A stretch of 64,000 nt of DNA from Jejuia sp047345485 (GCF_047345485.1 NZ_JBLFEN010000006.1:1-64000); one strand, 5' to 3'. Positions 23,556 through 32,178 are shown, counted from the stretch's first letter. Notes: a model not told the origin generated them from the sequence alone. A program made the numbers and translations.

Positions 23556-24680
23556 TTATCTTTTAAAAGAGCGCCCTTTCCAAGTATAACCACTAAATAG
23601 TGATGCTATAGCAACATATACACTAAAAAAGGGATACACAAAAAAACTAGTTAAAAAGCTTTTAAATGCACCGCGTTGATTAAAAAACGCAGAGGTTTTA
23701 TAAAGCAATAAAAAATCTACATTCAATTTAATAACCAATACATATACCCAAATTTTAATATTAAATGTGCCTGATAATGATAATATTGGTAATATTAAAA
23801 ATGTTAGATTCATCAAAAAAATAGACACACCAACTAATTTGGCAAACCAACTGTTATACGCGCTAGTTTTGGCTGCCCATCGTAGGCGTTGTTGTATTAA
23901 AGCGTTCCAACTTGTTTGTGGTTTTGTAGTAACAATAGCTTTTTCACACTTTACATAATGCACTGCTTTAGAATATTTTTGCACTATTTTTTCTAATAAA
24001 AAAACATCATCACCACTAGAGATATCAGTGTTGCCTTTAAAGCCTTCAATAGCGTTAAAAACAGATTTGGTATAGCCAAAATTAGCGCCATTGCATAAAA
24101 ATGGTTTGTGTATTCCAAAACCTCCAATAGTAGCACCTTGTAAGCTATACATATCTAATGTTTGAAACCTGTTTAAAAACGAATTGCCTCCAAAATATGT
24201 AACAGGTGCAACTATACAAACGGGTGTTTTATGTTGAATAAATGTATCAAAACTATCTAACCAATATTGTGGTAATATGCAATCGGCATCTGTGGTGATA
24301 ATCCATTCATGTTGTGCATGTTGTATTGCAGTTGTAATGGCATCTTTTTTTGGAGATTTAGTGATGCTTTCATTTTTTAGAACACTAATATTTAGTGCTG
24401 AAGTTTTAATAAATATGTTGATACTATTTACCGAATCATCATTAGAGTTATCATCAACTAAAATAATCTCAAAAAGCTGTTTTGGATAATTTAAAGCGCT
24501 TAATGATTTTAATAATCGTGGTAAATTTTCAGCCTCATTTCTAAAAGGAATAACTATAGAAAATTTTGTTTCTGCCTTTATATCACTTAATAAAAAGTCT
24601 TTTACTTTATCAAAACCAAAACAGAATGAAAGTATCAAAATTAAATATAAAATTGCAATACAAATGCTTATGATAGTCAT
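23556..24680 (-). CDS. membrane glycosyltransferase family 2
   Basis: A 374-residue GT2 enzyme. An N-terminal helix precedes the catalytic domain FSIVIPFRNEAENLPRLLKSL, with VDDNSNDDS and the metal-binding DAD (TTDADC near residue 132), then GDDVFLLEK and QQRLRWAAK as acceptor-site motifs. Two to three C-terminal helices follow (VGVSIFLMNLTFLILPIL and later). The domain faces the cytoplasm. The next gene upstream, a flippase-like protein, is one base away, so the two probably make and move the same glycolipid or glycan. Donor and acceptor are unknown. Confidence 0.92.
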   Translation of the reverse strand: MTIISICIAILYLILILSFCFGFDKVKDFLLSDIKAETKFSIVIPFRNEAENLPRLLKSLSALNYPKQLFEIILVDDNSNDDSVNSINIFIKTSALNISVLKNESITKSPKKDAITTAIQHAQHEWIITTDADCILPQYWLDSFDTFIQHKTPVCIVAPVTYFGGNSFLNRFQTLDMYSLQGATIGGFGIHKPFLCNGANFGYTKSVFNAIEGFKGNTDISSGDDVFLLEKIVQKYSKAVHYVKCEKAIVTTKPQTSWNALIQQRLRWAAKTSAYNSWFAKLVGVSIFLMNLTFLILPILSLSGTFNIKIWVYVLVIKLNVDFLLLYKTSAFFNQRGAFKSFLTSFFVYPFFSVYVAIASLFSGYTWKGRSFKR

Positions 24681-24681
24681 A

Positions 24682-25647
24682 TTAGTTTTGTGCCGAGAAT
24701 TTAAAATTTAATACATAAAAGCTTCCAAAGATACTGGGAATTACAAAATTTAATAGCCACATAATTGTAATTGTACTTAAAATAATAAGATCATTAATTC
24801 CTAAAAGCGAAAATAAATACACTGCTACACTGCCTTTAATTACTACATCAAAAATAAAAATAGAGGGTAATATAGATGTGATTAAATACATAGATGTAAT
24901 AACAGGTATTGCTTCTAAATATGTAATATTTACTTTAAAAAAATATAATATTACAAAGAATTGAAATGAGAAAATTAAGTATCGCCCAAGTGATAACAAT
25001 ATTCCTAAATGTAATTTTGATTTAGGAAAACGCATGACAAAGTCTCTAATACGTTGTATTGAAATACCTTTTATCTTATAACGTTTTTGAGTAATACCTA
25101 AAATAATTAAAACAATAATGGTTAGTAGTAGTGTTAAAAAGCGTGCTATTTTATAATAATTTACTGCAATATCATAACTGTTACTATATATGCTAAAACC
25201 TATTATGCCTAGAGCCAAAGTGATGCTCATTTGCATTATATTACTTAGTAAGTTTACAAGTAATATTTTTTTTCGATATGGCTTATTGTAAAATATAGCT
25301 TTTGCACCATATTCACCTATTCTATTGGGCGTAAATAATGATGCGGTTAAAGCACCTAAGCTTTGATGTAAAGCATCTTTAAAGCTAATTTTTTTAACAA
25401 CACTAGCTAAATATTGCCATTTAATAATTTCTAAAAACCAATTTAAAAATGACAAAACGACTAATATGATACTGTTTTTGAGTGATAAAATACCGTTTTT
25501 TGATGTAAGTTGAATGAATGTATTGAAATCTAAATCAGGATTAGTTATTAATTTTTGATATATAAAATATCCAGCTCCAATAACAATACTTAGTTTAATG
25601 AGTACAAAAAAGAATTGTTTAGTTTTGTATGGAAGCGCGTAGTGCAT
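24682..25647 (-). CDS. lysylphosphatidylglycerol-synthase-like (flippase-type) membrane protein
   Basis: A 321-residue polytopic protein with about eight helices. It matches the LPG_synthase_TM (UPF0104) family, with the motif LTASLFTPNRIGEYGAKAIFY characteristic of these proteins. The soluble aminoacyl-transfer domain of MprF is absent, so a lipid or glycolipid translocation role is more likely than lysyl-PG synthesis. It precedes the GT2 gene by one base on the same strand. It is divergent from an outer-membrane protein gene with only 35 bases between the starts. Confidence 0.88.
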   Translation of the reverse strand: MHYALPYKTKQFFFVLIKLSIVIGAGYFIYQKLITNPDLDFNTFIQLTSKNGILSLKNSIILVVLSFLNWFLEIIKWQYLASVVKKISFKDALHQSLGALTASLFTPNRIGEYGAKAIFYNKPYRKKILLVNLLSNIMQMSITLALGIIGFSIYSNSYDIAVNYYKIARFLTLLLTIIVLIILGITQKRYKIKGISIQRIRDFVMRFPKSKLHLGILLSLGRYLIFSFQFFVILYFFKVNITYLEAIPVITSMYLITSILPSIFIFDVVIKGSVAVYLFSLLGINDLIILSTITIMWLLNFVIPSIFGSFYVLNFKFSAQN

Positions 25648-25682
25648 AATTTTAAAGTTGCAAAATAAACATTAAACTACTT

Positions 25683-26321
25683 ATGAACCCAAAATTAAGG
25701 ATACATAAATTGATAGCTTTTTGGATATGCTCATTATTTGTTTGTATTTCAGTATTTGCACAAGTAGATGCAAGTACATTTAAAGGGCAGATAGCTTTGG
25801 GTGTAAATAGTCCGTCAAGTAATGGGTTTGTAGGTAATTTTGAAGGTAAATCTTTAAATTTTCCAACGGTAAACTTAGGATTACAATATATGTTTACAAA
25901 GAATTTTGGTGGGAAGTTAGATTATGGTTTTAGCAGAATTTCAAATAAAAAACACACAGCAGCATTTAAATTAAACTACTCTCGTGTTAATTTACAACTG
26001 GTTTATGATGCATCTCAAATTATTTCGTTTTCTAACCGTATGGGTACATTTTTACATGCAGGACCTGGATATAGTTTCGTTAAACCATTAGGTAATTTTA
26101 TAAATAACGACGTGTCGTTTTTAAATGTTATGGGCGGTGTAGAGTTTCATTATGGTGTTTCAGATAGTTTAACCGTATTTTTAGATACGTCTTATATTTT
26201 AGGAATGGGAAAAGATTTTGATCCAATATCATCTGGTTTTGGAGCATTTAATGGTAATATTTTAACAGTAACTTTTGGCGCATCTATATCGTTAAGCGGT
26301 TGCTATTTTTGTGGAGATTAA
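25683..26321 (+). CDS. outer-membrane beta-barrel protein
   Basis: A 212-residue protein with an N-terminal signal ending VFAQ (about residue 27). Alternating hydrophobic and aromatic beta-strands suggest an eight-stranded barrel of the OmpA-N/PorT type. Examples are FPTVNLGLQYMFTKNFGGKLDYGFSR, separated by short turns, and a last strand VTFGASISLSG. No peptidoglycan-binding OmpA domain follows, though the gene is otherwise complete. The Cys pair CYFC near the C terminus is unusual. The stop codon overlaps the ruvC start by one base. Confidence 0.82.
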   Translation: MNPKLRIHKLIAFWICSLFVCISVFAQVDASTFKGQIALGVNSPSSNGFVGNFEGKSLNFPTVNLGLQYMFTKNFGGKLDYGFSRISNKKHTAAFKLNYSRVNLQLVYDASQIISFSNRMGTFLHAGPGYSFVKPLGNFINNDVSFLNVMGGVEFHYGVSDSLTVFLDTSYILGMGKDFDPISSGFGAFNGNILTVTFGASISLSGCYFCGD

Positions 26322-26872
26322 TGAAGAAAGAACGTATTATTTTAGGTATAGATCCTGGGACAACTATCATGGGATTCGGGCTTATTAAAGTGGTAGGAAA
26401 AACAATGACATTTATACAAATGAATGAACTTGATTTAAAAAAGTATAGTGATCATTACTTAAAATTAAAACTAATTTTTGAGCGTACCATAGAGCTTATA
26501 GAAACACACAATCCCGATGAAATTGCTATTGAAGCGCCATTTTTTGGTAAGAACGTACAAAGTATGTTAAAGTTAGGTAGAGCTCAAGGTGTAGCTATGG
26601 CAGCTGGCTTAAGTAGAGAAATACCTATAACAGAATATTTACCAAAAAAAATAAAAATGGCCATTACAGGTAGCGGAAATGCTAGTAAAGAGCAAGTGGC
26701 TAAAATGCTGCAAAGTTTATTAGGTTTAAAAACGCTTCCTAAAAATTTAGATGCGACTGATGGTTTAGCTGCAGCGGTTTGTCACTTTTATAATTCTGGT
26801 AGAATTGAGGTGGGAAAAAATTATTCTGGATGGGCTAGTTTTGTAAAAAATAATCCAGATAAACTCGGGTGA
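26321..26872 (+). CDS. ruvC: crossover junction endodeoxyribonuclease RuvC
   Basis: Holliday-junction resolvase working with RuvAB in recombination repair. The 183-residue protein begins MKKERIILGIDPGTTIMGFG. The four acidic catalytic residues are present as Asp11 (IDPGT), Glu71 (IEAPFFGKN), Asp144 and Asp147 (NLDATDGLAAA). The ATG at 26321 overlaps the barrel gene's stop; an upstream frame extension inside that gene is not a real start. It overlaps a small membrane-protein gene by four bases and is part of a plus-strand run leading to hemW. Confidence 0.96.
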   Translation: MKKERIILGIDPGTTIMGFGLIKVVGKTMTFIQMNELDLKKYSDHYLKLKLIFERTIELIETHNPDEIAIEAPFFGKNVQSMLKLGRAQGVAMAAGLSREIPITEYLPKKIKMAITGSGNASKEQVAKMLQSLLGLKTLPKNLDATDGLAAAVCHFYNSGRIEVGKNYSGWASFVKNNPDKLG

Positions 26873-27087
26873 TTTATATAGGTTTTTTATGTCTTCTAAT
26901 CTTGGAACTCTACAAGACCAAATTCAAAAAGAAATCGAATAAATACATTTGGCTTTCAATTATTATAGTATTTGGTGTTGTGGGATACTCATTCTATATA
27001 GCCTTTAAGAGAAAACTAGTAGTAAAAAGAAAGTTCAACCCCAATTTCAATAGAGATCAATTACATGAGTCAAAATTTCAAGAGTAA
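26869..27087 (+). CDS. small membrane protein between ruvC and hemW
   Basis: A 72-residue frame starting GTG, overlapping the ruvC stop as GTGA and running 23 bases into hemW. It has two hydrophobic segments (IYIGFLCLLILEL and YIWLSIIIVFGVVGYSFYIAF) separated by a very basic KTKFKKKSNK, and a basic tail. The tight overlaps on both sides support translation as part of the ruvC-hemW operon. I do not recognise a family. The GTG start is the only well-placed one. Confidence 0.55.
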   Translation: MIYIGFLCLLILELYKTKFKKKSNKYIWLSIIIVFGVVGYSFYIAFKRKLVVKRKFNPNFNRDQLHESKFQE

Positions 27088-28246
27088 GAGTGAGATTTCC
27101 TTCCCTTCGGGGAGGCTAGGAGGGGCTCTGTACATCCACATACCATTCTGTAAACAAGCCTGTCATTATTGCGATTTTCATTTTTCAACTTCATTAAAAA
27201 AGAAAGATCAACTTATTGGTTGCCTATCTAAAGAAATTAAACTTAGAAAAGACGAACTAAAAAATCAAAGTGTAGAAACCATTTATTTTGGTGGTGGCAC
27301 GCCAAGTTTATTAGCAAATAACGAATTAGAATTGCTGATTTCTGAAGTATACAAACATTATAAAATATCAGATAATCCTGAAATTACGCTAGAGGCAAAT
27401 CCAGATGATTTATCGAAAGAGAAAATAGAAGCATTAGCAGAAAGTCCTATTAATCGATTAAGTGTAGGTATTCAATCTTTTTTTGAGCGGGATTTAAAAT
27501 TGATGAATCGCGCTCATAATTCAGAGGAGGCGAAACTATGTTTAAATGAAGCCACAAAATATTTTGATAATATTTCAGTCGATTTAATTTATGGTATTCC
27601 TGGTTTGAGTAACGCAGAATGGATTGAAAATATTGAGATGGCGTTGTCTTATGGCGTACCTCACATTTCATGTTATGCCTTAACTGTAGAGCCAAAAACT
27701 GCTTTAGCATCTTTGATTAAAAAAGGGGTTATTAAAAACGTAGACGACCATTTGGCGCAACAACAATTTAATATATTGGTTGAAAAATTAGAAACTAGCG
27801 GTTTTATAAATTATGAGTTGTCTAATTTTGGTAAACCCGAGTATTTTAGTAAAAATAATTCGGCATATTGGCAAGGGAAACCGTATTTGGGTATTGGGCC
27901 TTCAGCACATTCTTTTAATGGTGACCAACGTAGTTGGAATGTGTCTAATAATACAAAGTACATTAAGCATATACAACAAGATAAATTACCTTTAGAGATA
28001 GAAACGTTATCTACAACCGATAAGTTTAATGAGTATATCATGACGGGTTTAAGAACCATTTGGGGTGTTTCTTTGCAAAAGGTAAACCAAGATTTTGGTG
28101 TCTCATACAAAACATATCTATTAGAGCAAGCTGAAGTTTTTATAAATAAACATTTATTGTATATTGATGATAACAAATTATTAACCACCAAAAAGGGCAA
28201 ATTTCTATGTGATGGTATCGCCTCTAGCCTTTTTAAAATTAATTGA
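27065..28246 (+). CDS. hemW: radical SAM heme chaperone HemW
   Basis: A 393-residue radical SAM protein. The cluster motif is C29-x3-C33-x2-C36 followed by DF, the CxF form of HemW rather than the CxC form of the oxygen-independent coproporphyrinogen oxidase HemN. Further motifs are YFGGGTPSLL, EANPDD, RLSVGIQSF and the C-terminal HemN_C domain. HemW delivers heme to membrane acceptors. The N terminus is about 20 residues longer than usual; the extra residues, E10 to L22, are encoded by a GC-rich palindromic repeat that has been read through in frame. The only well-placed start is the ATG at 27065. Confidence 0.93.
   Translation: MSQNFKSKSEISFPSGRLGGALYIHIPFCKQACHYCDFHFSTSLKKKDQLIGCLSKEIKLRKDELKNQSVETIYFGGGTPSLLANNELELLISEVYKHYKISDNPEITLEANPDDLSKEKIEALAESPINRLSVGIQSFFERDLKLMNRAHNSEEAKLCLNEATKYFDNISVDLIYGIPGLSNAEWIENIEMALSYGVPHISCYALTVEPKTALASLIKKGVIKNVDDHLAQQQFNILVEKLETSGFINYELSNFGKPEYFSKNNSAYWQGKPYLGIGPSAHSFNGDQRSWNVSNNTKYIKHIQQDKLPLEIETLSTTDKFNEYIMTGLRTIWGVSLQKVNQDFGVSYKTYLLEQAEVFINKHLLYIDDNKLLTTKKGKFLCDGIASSLFKIN
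27098..27127 (+). repeat. GC-rich palindromic repeat, copy 4, inside hemW
   Basis: CCTTCCC (27099-27105) pairs with GGGGAGG (27109-27115), followed by CTAGGAGGGGCT, the same layout as the three intergenic copies. It is translated as ISFPSGRLGGAL directly before the conserved YIHIPFC segment of HemW. Confidence 0.8.
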
Positions 28247-28998
28247 TTTTGATTACAACAATTCAATATAACTCTAGAAAATTACAAATTGATTTATCAA
28301 AACCGTTAGATATTTCAATGCCAATTAGGGCCTCAGAGGATAACGTAAATGCGTGGTATGTAGACTCGCCAAAGATTGAACCAGTAACCGATGGAGAGTG
28401 GGTAGCTTCAGTAAAAGAGGAAGCCTGTGTAAATTTTAACACCATAACCTTTAACCCGCATGCTCACGGTACGCATACAGAATGTGTTGGACATATTACA
28501 GAAAAAATGCATTCTGTAAATCAACATTTAAAACAGTTCTTTTTTTTAGCCGAAGTTATTACGGTAGCTCCAGAAAATTATAAAAAAGATAAAGTTGTAT
28601 CTAAAAAACAATTGCAGTTTGCTCTGGGCAATAAAAAACGAGATGCTGTTGTAATAAGAACAATACCCAATACTAAAGAAAAACTAATACGACAATACTC
28701 CAACACTAATTGGCCTTATTTGCTTAAAGATGCTGTGGAGTTTTTGGTAAAAAAAGGAGTAAAGCACTTACTAATTGATACACCAAGTATAGATAAAGAA
28801 AAAGATGAATGCCAACTGTTAGGGCATAATGCGTTTTGGAATACTAAAGGCAAATTACGAATAGATGCTACAATTACTGAATTAATTTACGTGTCAAATC
28901 GAGTCGATGATGGCGAGTATTTTTTAAATTTACAGATAGCACCTTTTGAAAATGATGCTTCACCAAGTAAACCTATTTTGTATAAAGTAATGAAATAA
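28243..28998 (+). CDS. cyclase-family protein, divergent subgroup
   Basis: A 251-residue member of the cyclase/kynurenine formamidase family. The metal motif is changed from HxGTHxDxPxH to H75-G-T-H78-T-E80-CVGH84, with Glu in place of Asp and Gly in place of Pro. It also has LIDTPSIDKEKDE and GHNAFW, as in formamidase-like enzymes. The start is TTG at 28243, overlapping the hemW stop as TTGA; another TTG two codons later is also possible. Membership in the hemW operon is clear, but the substrate is unknown. It is distinct from the cyclase-family gene at 10840-11472. Confidence 0.85.
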   Translation: MILITTIQYNSRKLQIDLSKPLDISMPIRASEDNVNAWYVDSPKIEPVTDGEWVASVKEEACVNFNTITFNPHAHGTHTECVGHITEKMHSVNQHLKQFFFLAEVITVAPENYKKDKVVSKKQLQFALGNKKRDAVVIRTIPNTKEKLIRQYSNTNWPYLLKDAVEFLVKKGVKHLLIDTPSIDKEKDECQLLGHNAFWNTKGKLRIDATITELIYVSNRVDDGEYFLNLQIAPFENDASPSKPILYKVMK

Positions 28999-29607
28999 AT
29001 GGAAATTTTTATAACAATAATTTTAGCCGCCTTAGTAACGCTAGGTGTGGTTACAGTTTTTAAATCTTTTAAGAAAAAACAGTTAGTCAATGCACAGTCT
29101 ACTATTCTTTTAAATAAGATAAAAAAGGTGTGTAAGTTTATTACCGTTGAAGGCGATTTTGCCGAGATTTATCATTACGAAGATGTAAAGCAAAAGTTTT
29201 TAAAACTAATTACTAGTAAAAAGAAAGCACTCGTGGTTATTAATGCTAAAGCACACGTAGGGTACGATTTATCTAAAATACAATTGAAATCTGATACTGA
29301 TAAAAAGAAAATTATTTTAGAGCATTTTCCGCAACCCGAAGTGTTATCTATCGAAACTAATTTAAATTATTACGACAAGTCCGATGGATATTTTAATAAG
29401 TTTGAAGCCAATGATTTAACAGATTTAAGCAATAAAGCTAAGGTACATATAAATGCAAAAATCCCCGAAAGTGGATTAATTGAAATAGCCCAAAAAGAAG
29501 CTTTAGAGACTATTTTATTGATTGAAACTATTGTTGAAACTATTGGTTGGAAGTTAGACTATACAGCGTTAAAGATAGATGCTACAGATAATAAGCTCTT
29601 GGAATAG
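28999..29607 (+). CDS. DUF4230 membrane-anchored protein
   Basis: A 202-residue protein with an N-terminal helix (IFITIILAALVTLGVVTVF), a basic stop-transfer KSFKKK, and a beta-rich domain of the DUF4230 family. Conserved pieces visible are LNKIKKVCKFITVEGDFAEIYHYED, KALVVINAKAHVGYDLSKI and YFNKFEANDL. It is expected to be anchored in the inner membrane with most of the chain outside. The function of the family is unknown. It starts directly after the cyclase-like gene's stop and ends before a structured repeat element. Confidence 0.88.
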   Translation: MEIFITIILAALVTLGVVTVFKSFKKKQLVNAQSTILLNKIKKVCKFITVEGDFAEIYHYEDVKQKFLKLITSKKKALVVINAKAHVGYDLSKIQLKSDTDKKKIILEHFPQPEVLSIETNLNYYDKSDGYFNKFEANDLTDLSNKAKVHINAKIPESGLIEIAQKEALETILLIETIVETIGWKLDYTALKIDATDNKLLE

Positions 29608-29649
29608 ATGCTTTTTTTTAGCAGATAAAAATAAATCCGTATTAAGTAT

Positions 29650-29717
29650 TTAACGGCATGTTGTAGCTCCTCGCAGAGAGCGACTAGTGAAAGCCCGACC
29701 TCTTGTGGGTAAGGCTA
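29650..29717 (+). repeat. structured intergenic element with AAGCCCGACC core, copy B
   Basis: TAACGGCATGTTGTAGC followed by GTGAAAGCCCGACC and TCTTGTGGGTAAGG. It shares the core and the CTTGTGGG tail with copies A and D but lacks their left GC-rich arm, so it looks shortened. Confidence 0.6.
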
Positions 29718-29742
29718 TAATATATTAGTTTGAATATGTAAC

Positions 29743-30120
29743 ATGAATATAGAACAACTAAGAATCTATTGTTTAAGTAAAAAAGGTGTGTCTGAGAGTT
29801 TTCCTTTTGATGAAAGTACGCTAGTCTTTAAAGTATTAACTAAAATGTTTGTGCTAGCACCATTAAAATTATGGGATAAAGGAGAGGCTACCATTACCTT
29901 AAAATGCGACCCAGAATATACCATAGAACTTAGAGAAACCTACAAAAGCGTTTATGCTGGTCCTTATGTAAGCAATAAACACTGGAATACCATTAGCATT
30001 TATAAAGGCGAGTTAAAACCACAATTTATAAAAGCACTTATAGACCATTCTTACGATATGGTTGTAAAAGGTATGACTAAAAAGCTACGAGAACAATTAC
30101 ACAGTTTGCCCGATTCTTAG
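29743..30120 (+). CDS. MmcQ/YjbR-family DNA-binding-like protein
   Basis: A 125-residue protein of the YjbR/MmcQ family, which has a CyaY-like fold and is loosely called DNA-binding. The pattern is complete: YCLSKKGVSESFPFDESTLVFKV, the conserved ISLK-like TITLKCDPEY, and NKHWNTISIYKGELKP in the second half. The length matches the family. Cytoplasmic. Its role is not established in any organism I can cite with confidence. It is separated from the DUF4230 gene by a repeat element and precedes the PhnA gene by 39 bases. Confidence 0.9.
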   Translation: MNIEQLRIYCLSKKGVSESFPFDESTLVFKVLTKMFVLAPLKLWDKGEATITLKCDPEYTIELRETYKSVYAGPYVSNKHWNTISIYKGELKPQFIKALIDHSYDMVVKGMTKKLREQLHSLPDS

Positions 30121-30159
30121 CGTTAAAACACGTATTATTGCAACATTAAATATAGTTTA

Positions 30160-30738
30160 ATGAGCGTATTACAAACCTTAAAAGATAGAAGTAATAACAC
30201 CTGTGAGTTGTGTGGTTCTACAACTGATTTAAAACAATATACCATACCACCTGCGCTAAATGAGAACGTTGCAAATACCATTTTAACGTGCAATACCTGT
30301 TTAAATCAAATAAATGCTGATGCTGAGATGGATGTAAACCATTGGCGTTGTTTAAATGATAGTATGTGGAGCGAGCATGTAGCAGTACAAATTATGGCGT
30401 GGCGACTGTTGCAGAGGTTGCGTAACGAAGGTTGGCCTAAAGATTTGCTAGACATGATGTATTTAGATGATGATGCAATGGCATTAGCACGTGCCACAGG
30501 CGAAGACAAAGACGATAGCGAGAAAATTATACATCGCGATGTTAACGGTGTTATACTAGAGCAAGGTGATGCTGTAGTTTTAATTAAGGACCTAAAAGTA
30601 AAAGGCACCAGTATGGTTGCAAAACAAGGTACAGCGGTTCGTAACATTCGTTTAGACCGTGATAATGACAAATATATAGAAGGGAAAGTAGGTGCGCAAC
30701 ACATCGTTATTATAACAGATTATGTGAAGAAAATTTAA
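30160..30738 (+). CDS. PhnA-domain zinc-ribbon protein
   Basis: A 192-residue cytoplasmic protein. The N-terminal zinc ribbon has C-x2-C pairs in NTCELCGS and LTCNTCLNQ. The central part is helical (WSEHVAVQIMAWRLLQRLRNE). The C-terminal PhnA domain begins near residue 123 with RDVNGVILEQGDAVVLIKDLKVKG and contains IRLDRDNDKYIEGKV. Despite the name, this family is not a phosphonoacetate hydrolase; its function is unclear. It is a common single gene in this group of bacteria. A reversed repeat element lies after it. Confidence 0.9.
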   Translation: MSVLQTLKDRSNNTCELCGSTTDLKQYTIPPALNENVANTILTCNTCLNQINADAEMDVNHWRCLNDSMWSEHVAVQIMAWRLLQRLRNEGWPKDLLDMMYLDDDAMALARATGEDKDDSEKIIHRDVNGVILEQGDAVVLIKDLKVKGTSMVAKQGTAVRNIRLDRDNDKYIEGKVGAQHIVIITDYVKKI

Positions 30739-30761
30739 TATTTGGTCACCTGTTTATCAGC

Positions 30762-30830
30762 TGTATAGCAGGTAGGTTGCCCTCCATAAATCGGGTCGGG
30801 CTATCCGGTATATCTTTATGCGTAGCAGTC
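30762..30830 (-). repeat. structured intergenic element, copy C (reverse)
   Basis: Read on the minus strand it contains ATAGCCCGACCCG and GGAGGGCAACCTACCTGC. It is the most degenerate of the four copies and the only one in reverse orientation relative to the adjacent plus-strand gene. Confidence 0.5.
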
Positions 30831-31097
30831 TCAAACTTATTTCAGAATCTTATTTTAAAAGAACCATTAGTTTTAAATATTAATTTTTTCGTCTATTAAA
30901 GCTAACATAAAGGTTGCAGCTACTATTTCTTATGCAGAAGACCATACTAAAATTTAAACCAATATGTAAAAAATTATAATGACTATTAGCTACTTCTTTC
31001 AAAGAAGCGATACTAACTTACTTTTTATTTCAGTAACAGATACTATTATAATTAAGTGAGTAAACTATAAAGATTAATGACAACCAAAAATCAATAA
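30831..31097. other. intergenic remainder with no gene seen
   Basis: AT-rich sequence between the reversed repeat and the convergent NTF2-like gene. No open frame, strong hairpin or tRNA is visible. It forms most of a 359-bp gap. Confidence 0.5.
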
Positions 31098-31529
31098 TTA
31101 AGCCGAAGTATCAGCAATTATCTTCCATTTACCATCTATCTTCTTAAACACTAGCATAAAAAAACCATCGGCATTACCAACTTCTCGTTTAATATGATAT
31201 TCGCCTAAAACATAATAGGAATCTGGAGATATGTTATTAACAGCGTTTATTTTAAAGCTTAGTTTGCCAGTGTAAGCGGCAGTAGGGTAATAGGTTAAAT
31301 AATGGTCTAGTGTGTTTTCCCATCCATAAGTAACGCCCTTGTTACCATAAAACGCTAAAGAGTCGCTTTTCCAATAACTATCCATAAAGCCTTCTATGTC
31401 GTTGTTAGACCATGCTATACGTGCTTTTTTTAACACCTTGTTTATTGCTTTTACATCAGCACCTTTATTAATTTGGGCATGAGTAGTGCCAAAGGTTAAA
31501 ACACAAAAAAGTAAAAATATATTTTTCAT
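31098..31529 (-). CDS. secreted NTF2-like (DUF4440) protein
   Basis: A 143-residue protein with a signal peptide (MKNIFLLFCVLTFGTTHAQ). The mature domain is the NTF2/SnoaL-like fold: INKVLKKARIAWSNNDIEGFMDSYWKSDSLAFYG, then strands ending YYVLGEYHIKREVGNADGFFMLVFKKIDGKWKIIADTS. The last strand pattern KIDGKWKII is typical of DUF4440. Such domains bind small ligands or act as hydrolase or isomerase scaffolds; no catalytic residue set is obvious. It is an isolated gene, convergent to PhnA across a repeat-containing gap. Confidence 0.85.
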   Translation of the reverse strand: MKNIFLLFCVLTFGTTHAQINKGADVKAINKVLKKARIAWSNNDIEGFMDSYWKSDSLAFYGNKGVTYGWENTLDHYLTYYPTAAYTGKLSFKINAVNNISPDSYYVLGEYHIKREVGNADGFFMLVFKKIDGKWKIIADTSA

Positions 31530-31748
31530 AACTGTAGGTTTTCAATAATTAAACTAGGTAAATGTAAATAAAAAACCATGCCAAAAGTGTTTCTTGTCGA
31601 TAAAATTGGCATGCATTTTGATTTTAACTAAAAGATGGCTCAATTTATCGAAAACTAAAATGTAATTAAACTTTACCTTCTATATTTACATCATAATCAG
31701 ACGATTAATAGCCCAAATTTATTGTTGAATTAAAAAATATAAATACTT

Positions 31749-32027
31749 ATGGATTTAAGAATTACTAGTTGTAATAATTTCTTCAAATTAAAAGGAATAC
31801 TTAACAAAAAAAACGTTAACGAATTCCAATCAGAATTTAAAGACGCTTTTCAAAAGTTTAATAAACTAACTATTAGCGTAGAAGGTTTAGAAAGTGTAGA
31901 CCGTTATGGCGTTGATGCATTAACAGATTTACACAATCAGTCCATAAAAAATAACATTCAACTTTCAATTGTTGGTTTAGGTTGTAAAGAACTTTACGAT
32001 CATTTTAAAGCCTTTGAAGCTGCATAA
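31749..32027 (+). CDS. STAS-domain protein (first of a tandem pair)
   Basis: A 92-residue single-domain STAS protein, like anti-sigma-factor antagonists. The core runs from FFKLKGILNKKNVNEFQSEF to LQLSIVGLGCKELYDHFK-type sequence at the end. In anti-anti-sigma factors the motif DSSG carries the phosphorylated Ser; here it is DRYG (SVDRYGVDAL), so the usual phospho-site is missing. A TATATTTA box at 31681-31688 may be its -7 element. The next gene is a paralogue, about 60 per cent identical by eye. No anti-sigma kinase is nearby. Confidence 0.8.
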   Translation: MDLRITSCNNFFKLKGILNKKNVNEFQSEFKDAFQKFNKLTISVEGLESVDRYGVDALTDLHNQSIKNNIQLSIVGLGCKELYDHFKAFEAA

Positions 32028-32178
32028 TTTTTTAAATTTATATTTAATTATCTATTTACGTATTTATAGGTAATTGTGTTTTATTGTATTTTTTGTACGA
32101 TTTTTTATTTTTTTGTTATATTTACAACGAAAATAATCGATTAAACTCCAAATTTACCGATATAAAACACAAAATGAT

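Noticed and set aside
27065..27127. HemW translation starting after the GC repeat
   Set aside because: No ATG, GTG or TTG occurs in frame between the repeat and the conserved YIHIPFC segment, so the repeat must be translated unless a rare CTG is used.
31577..31613. Inverted repeat CATGCCAA ... TTGGCATG upstream of the NTF2-like gene
   Set aside because: An 8-bp stem with a 21-base loop, no T-run and no clear promoter overlap. It is too weak alone to call an operator or terminator.
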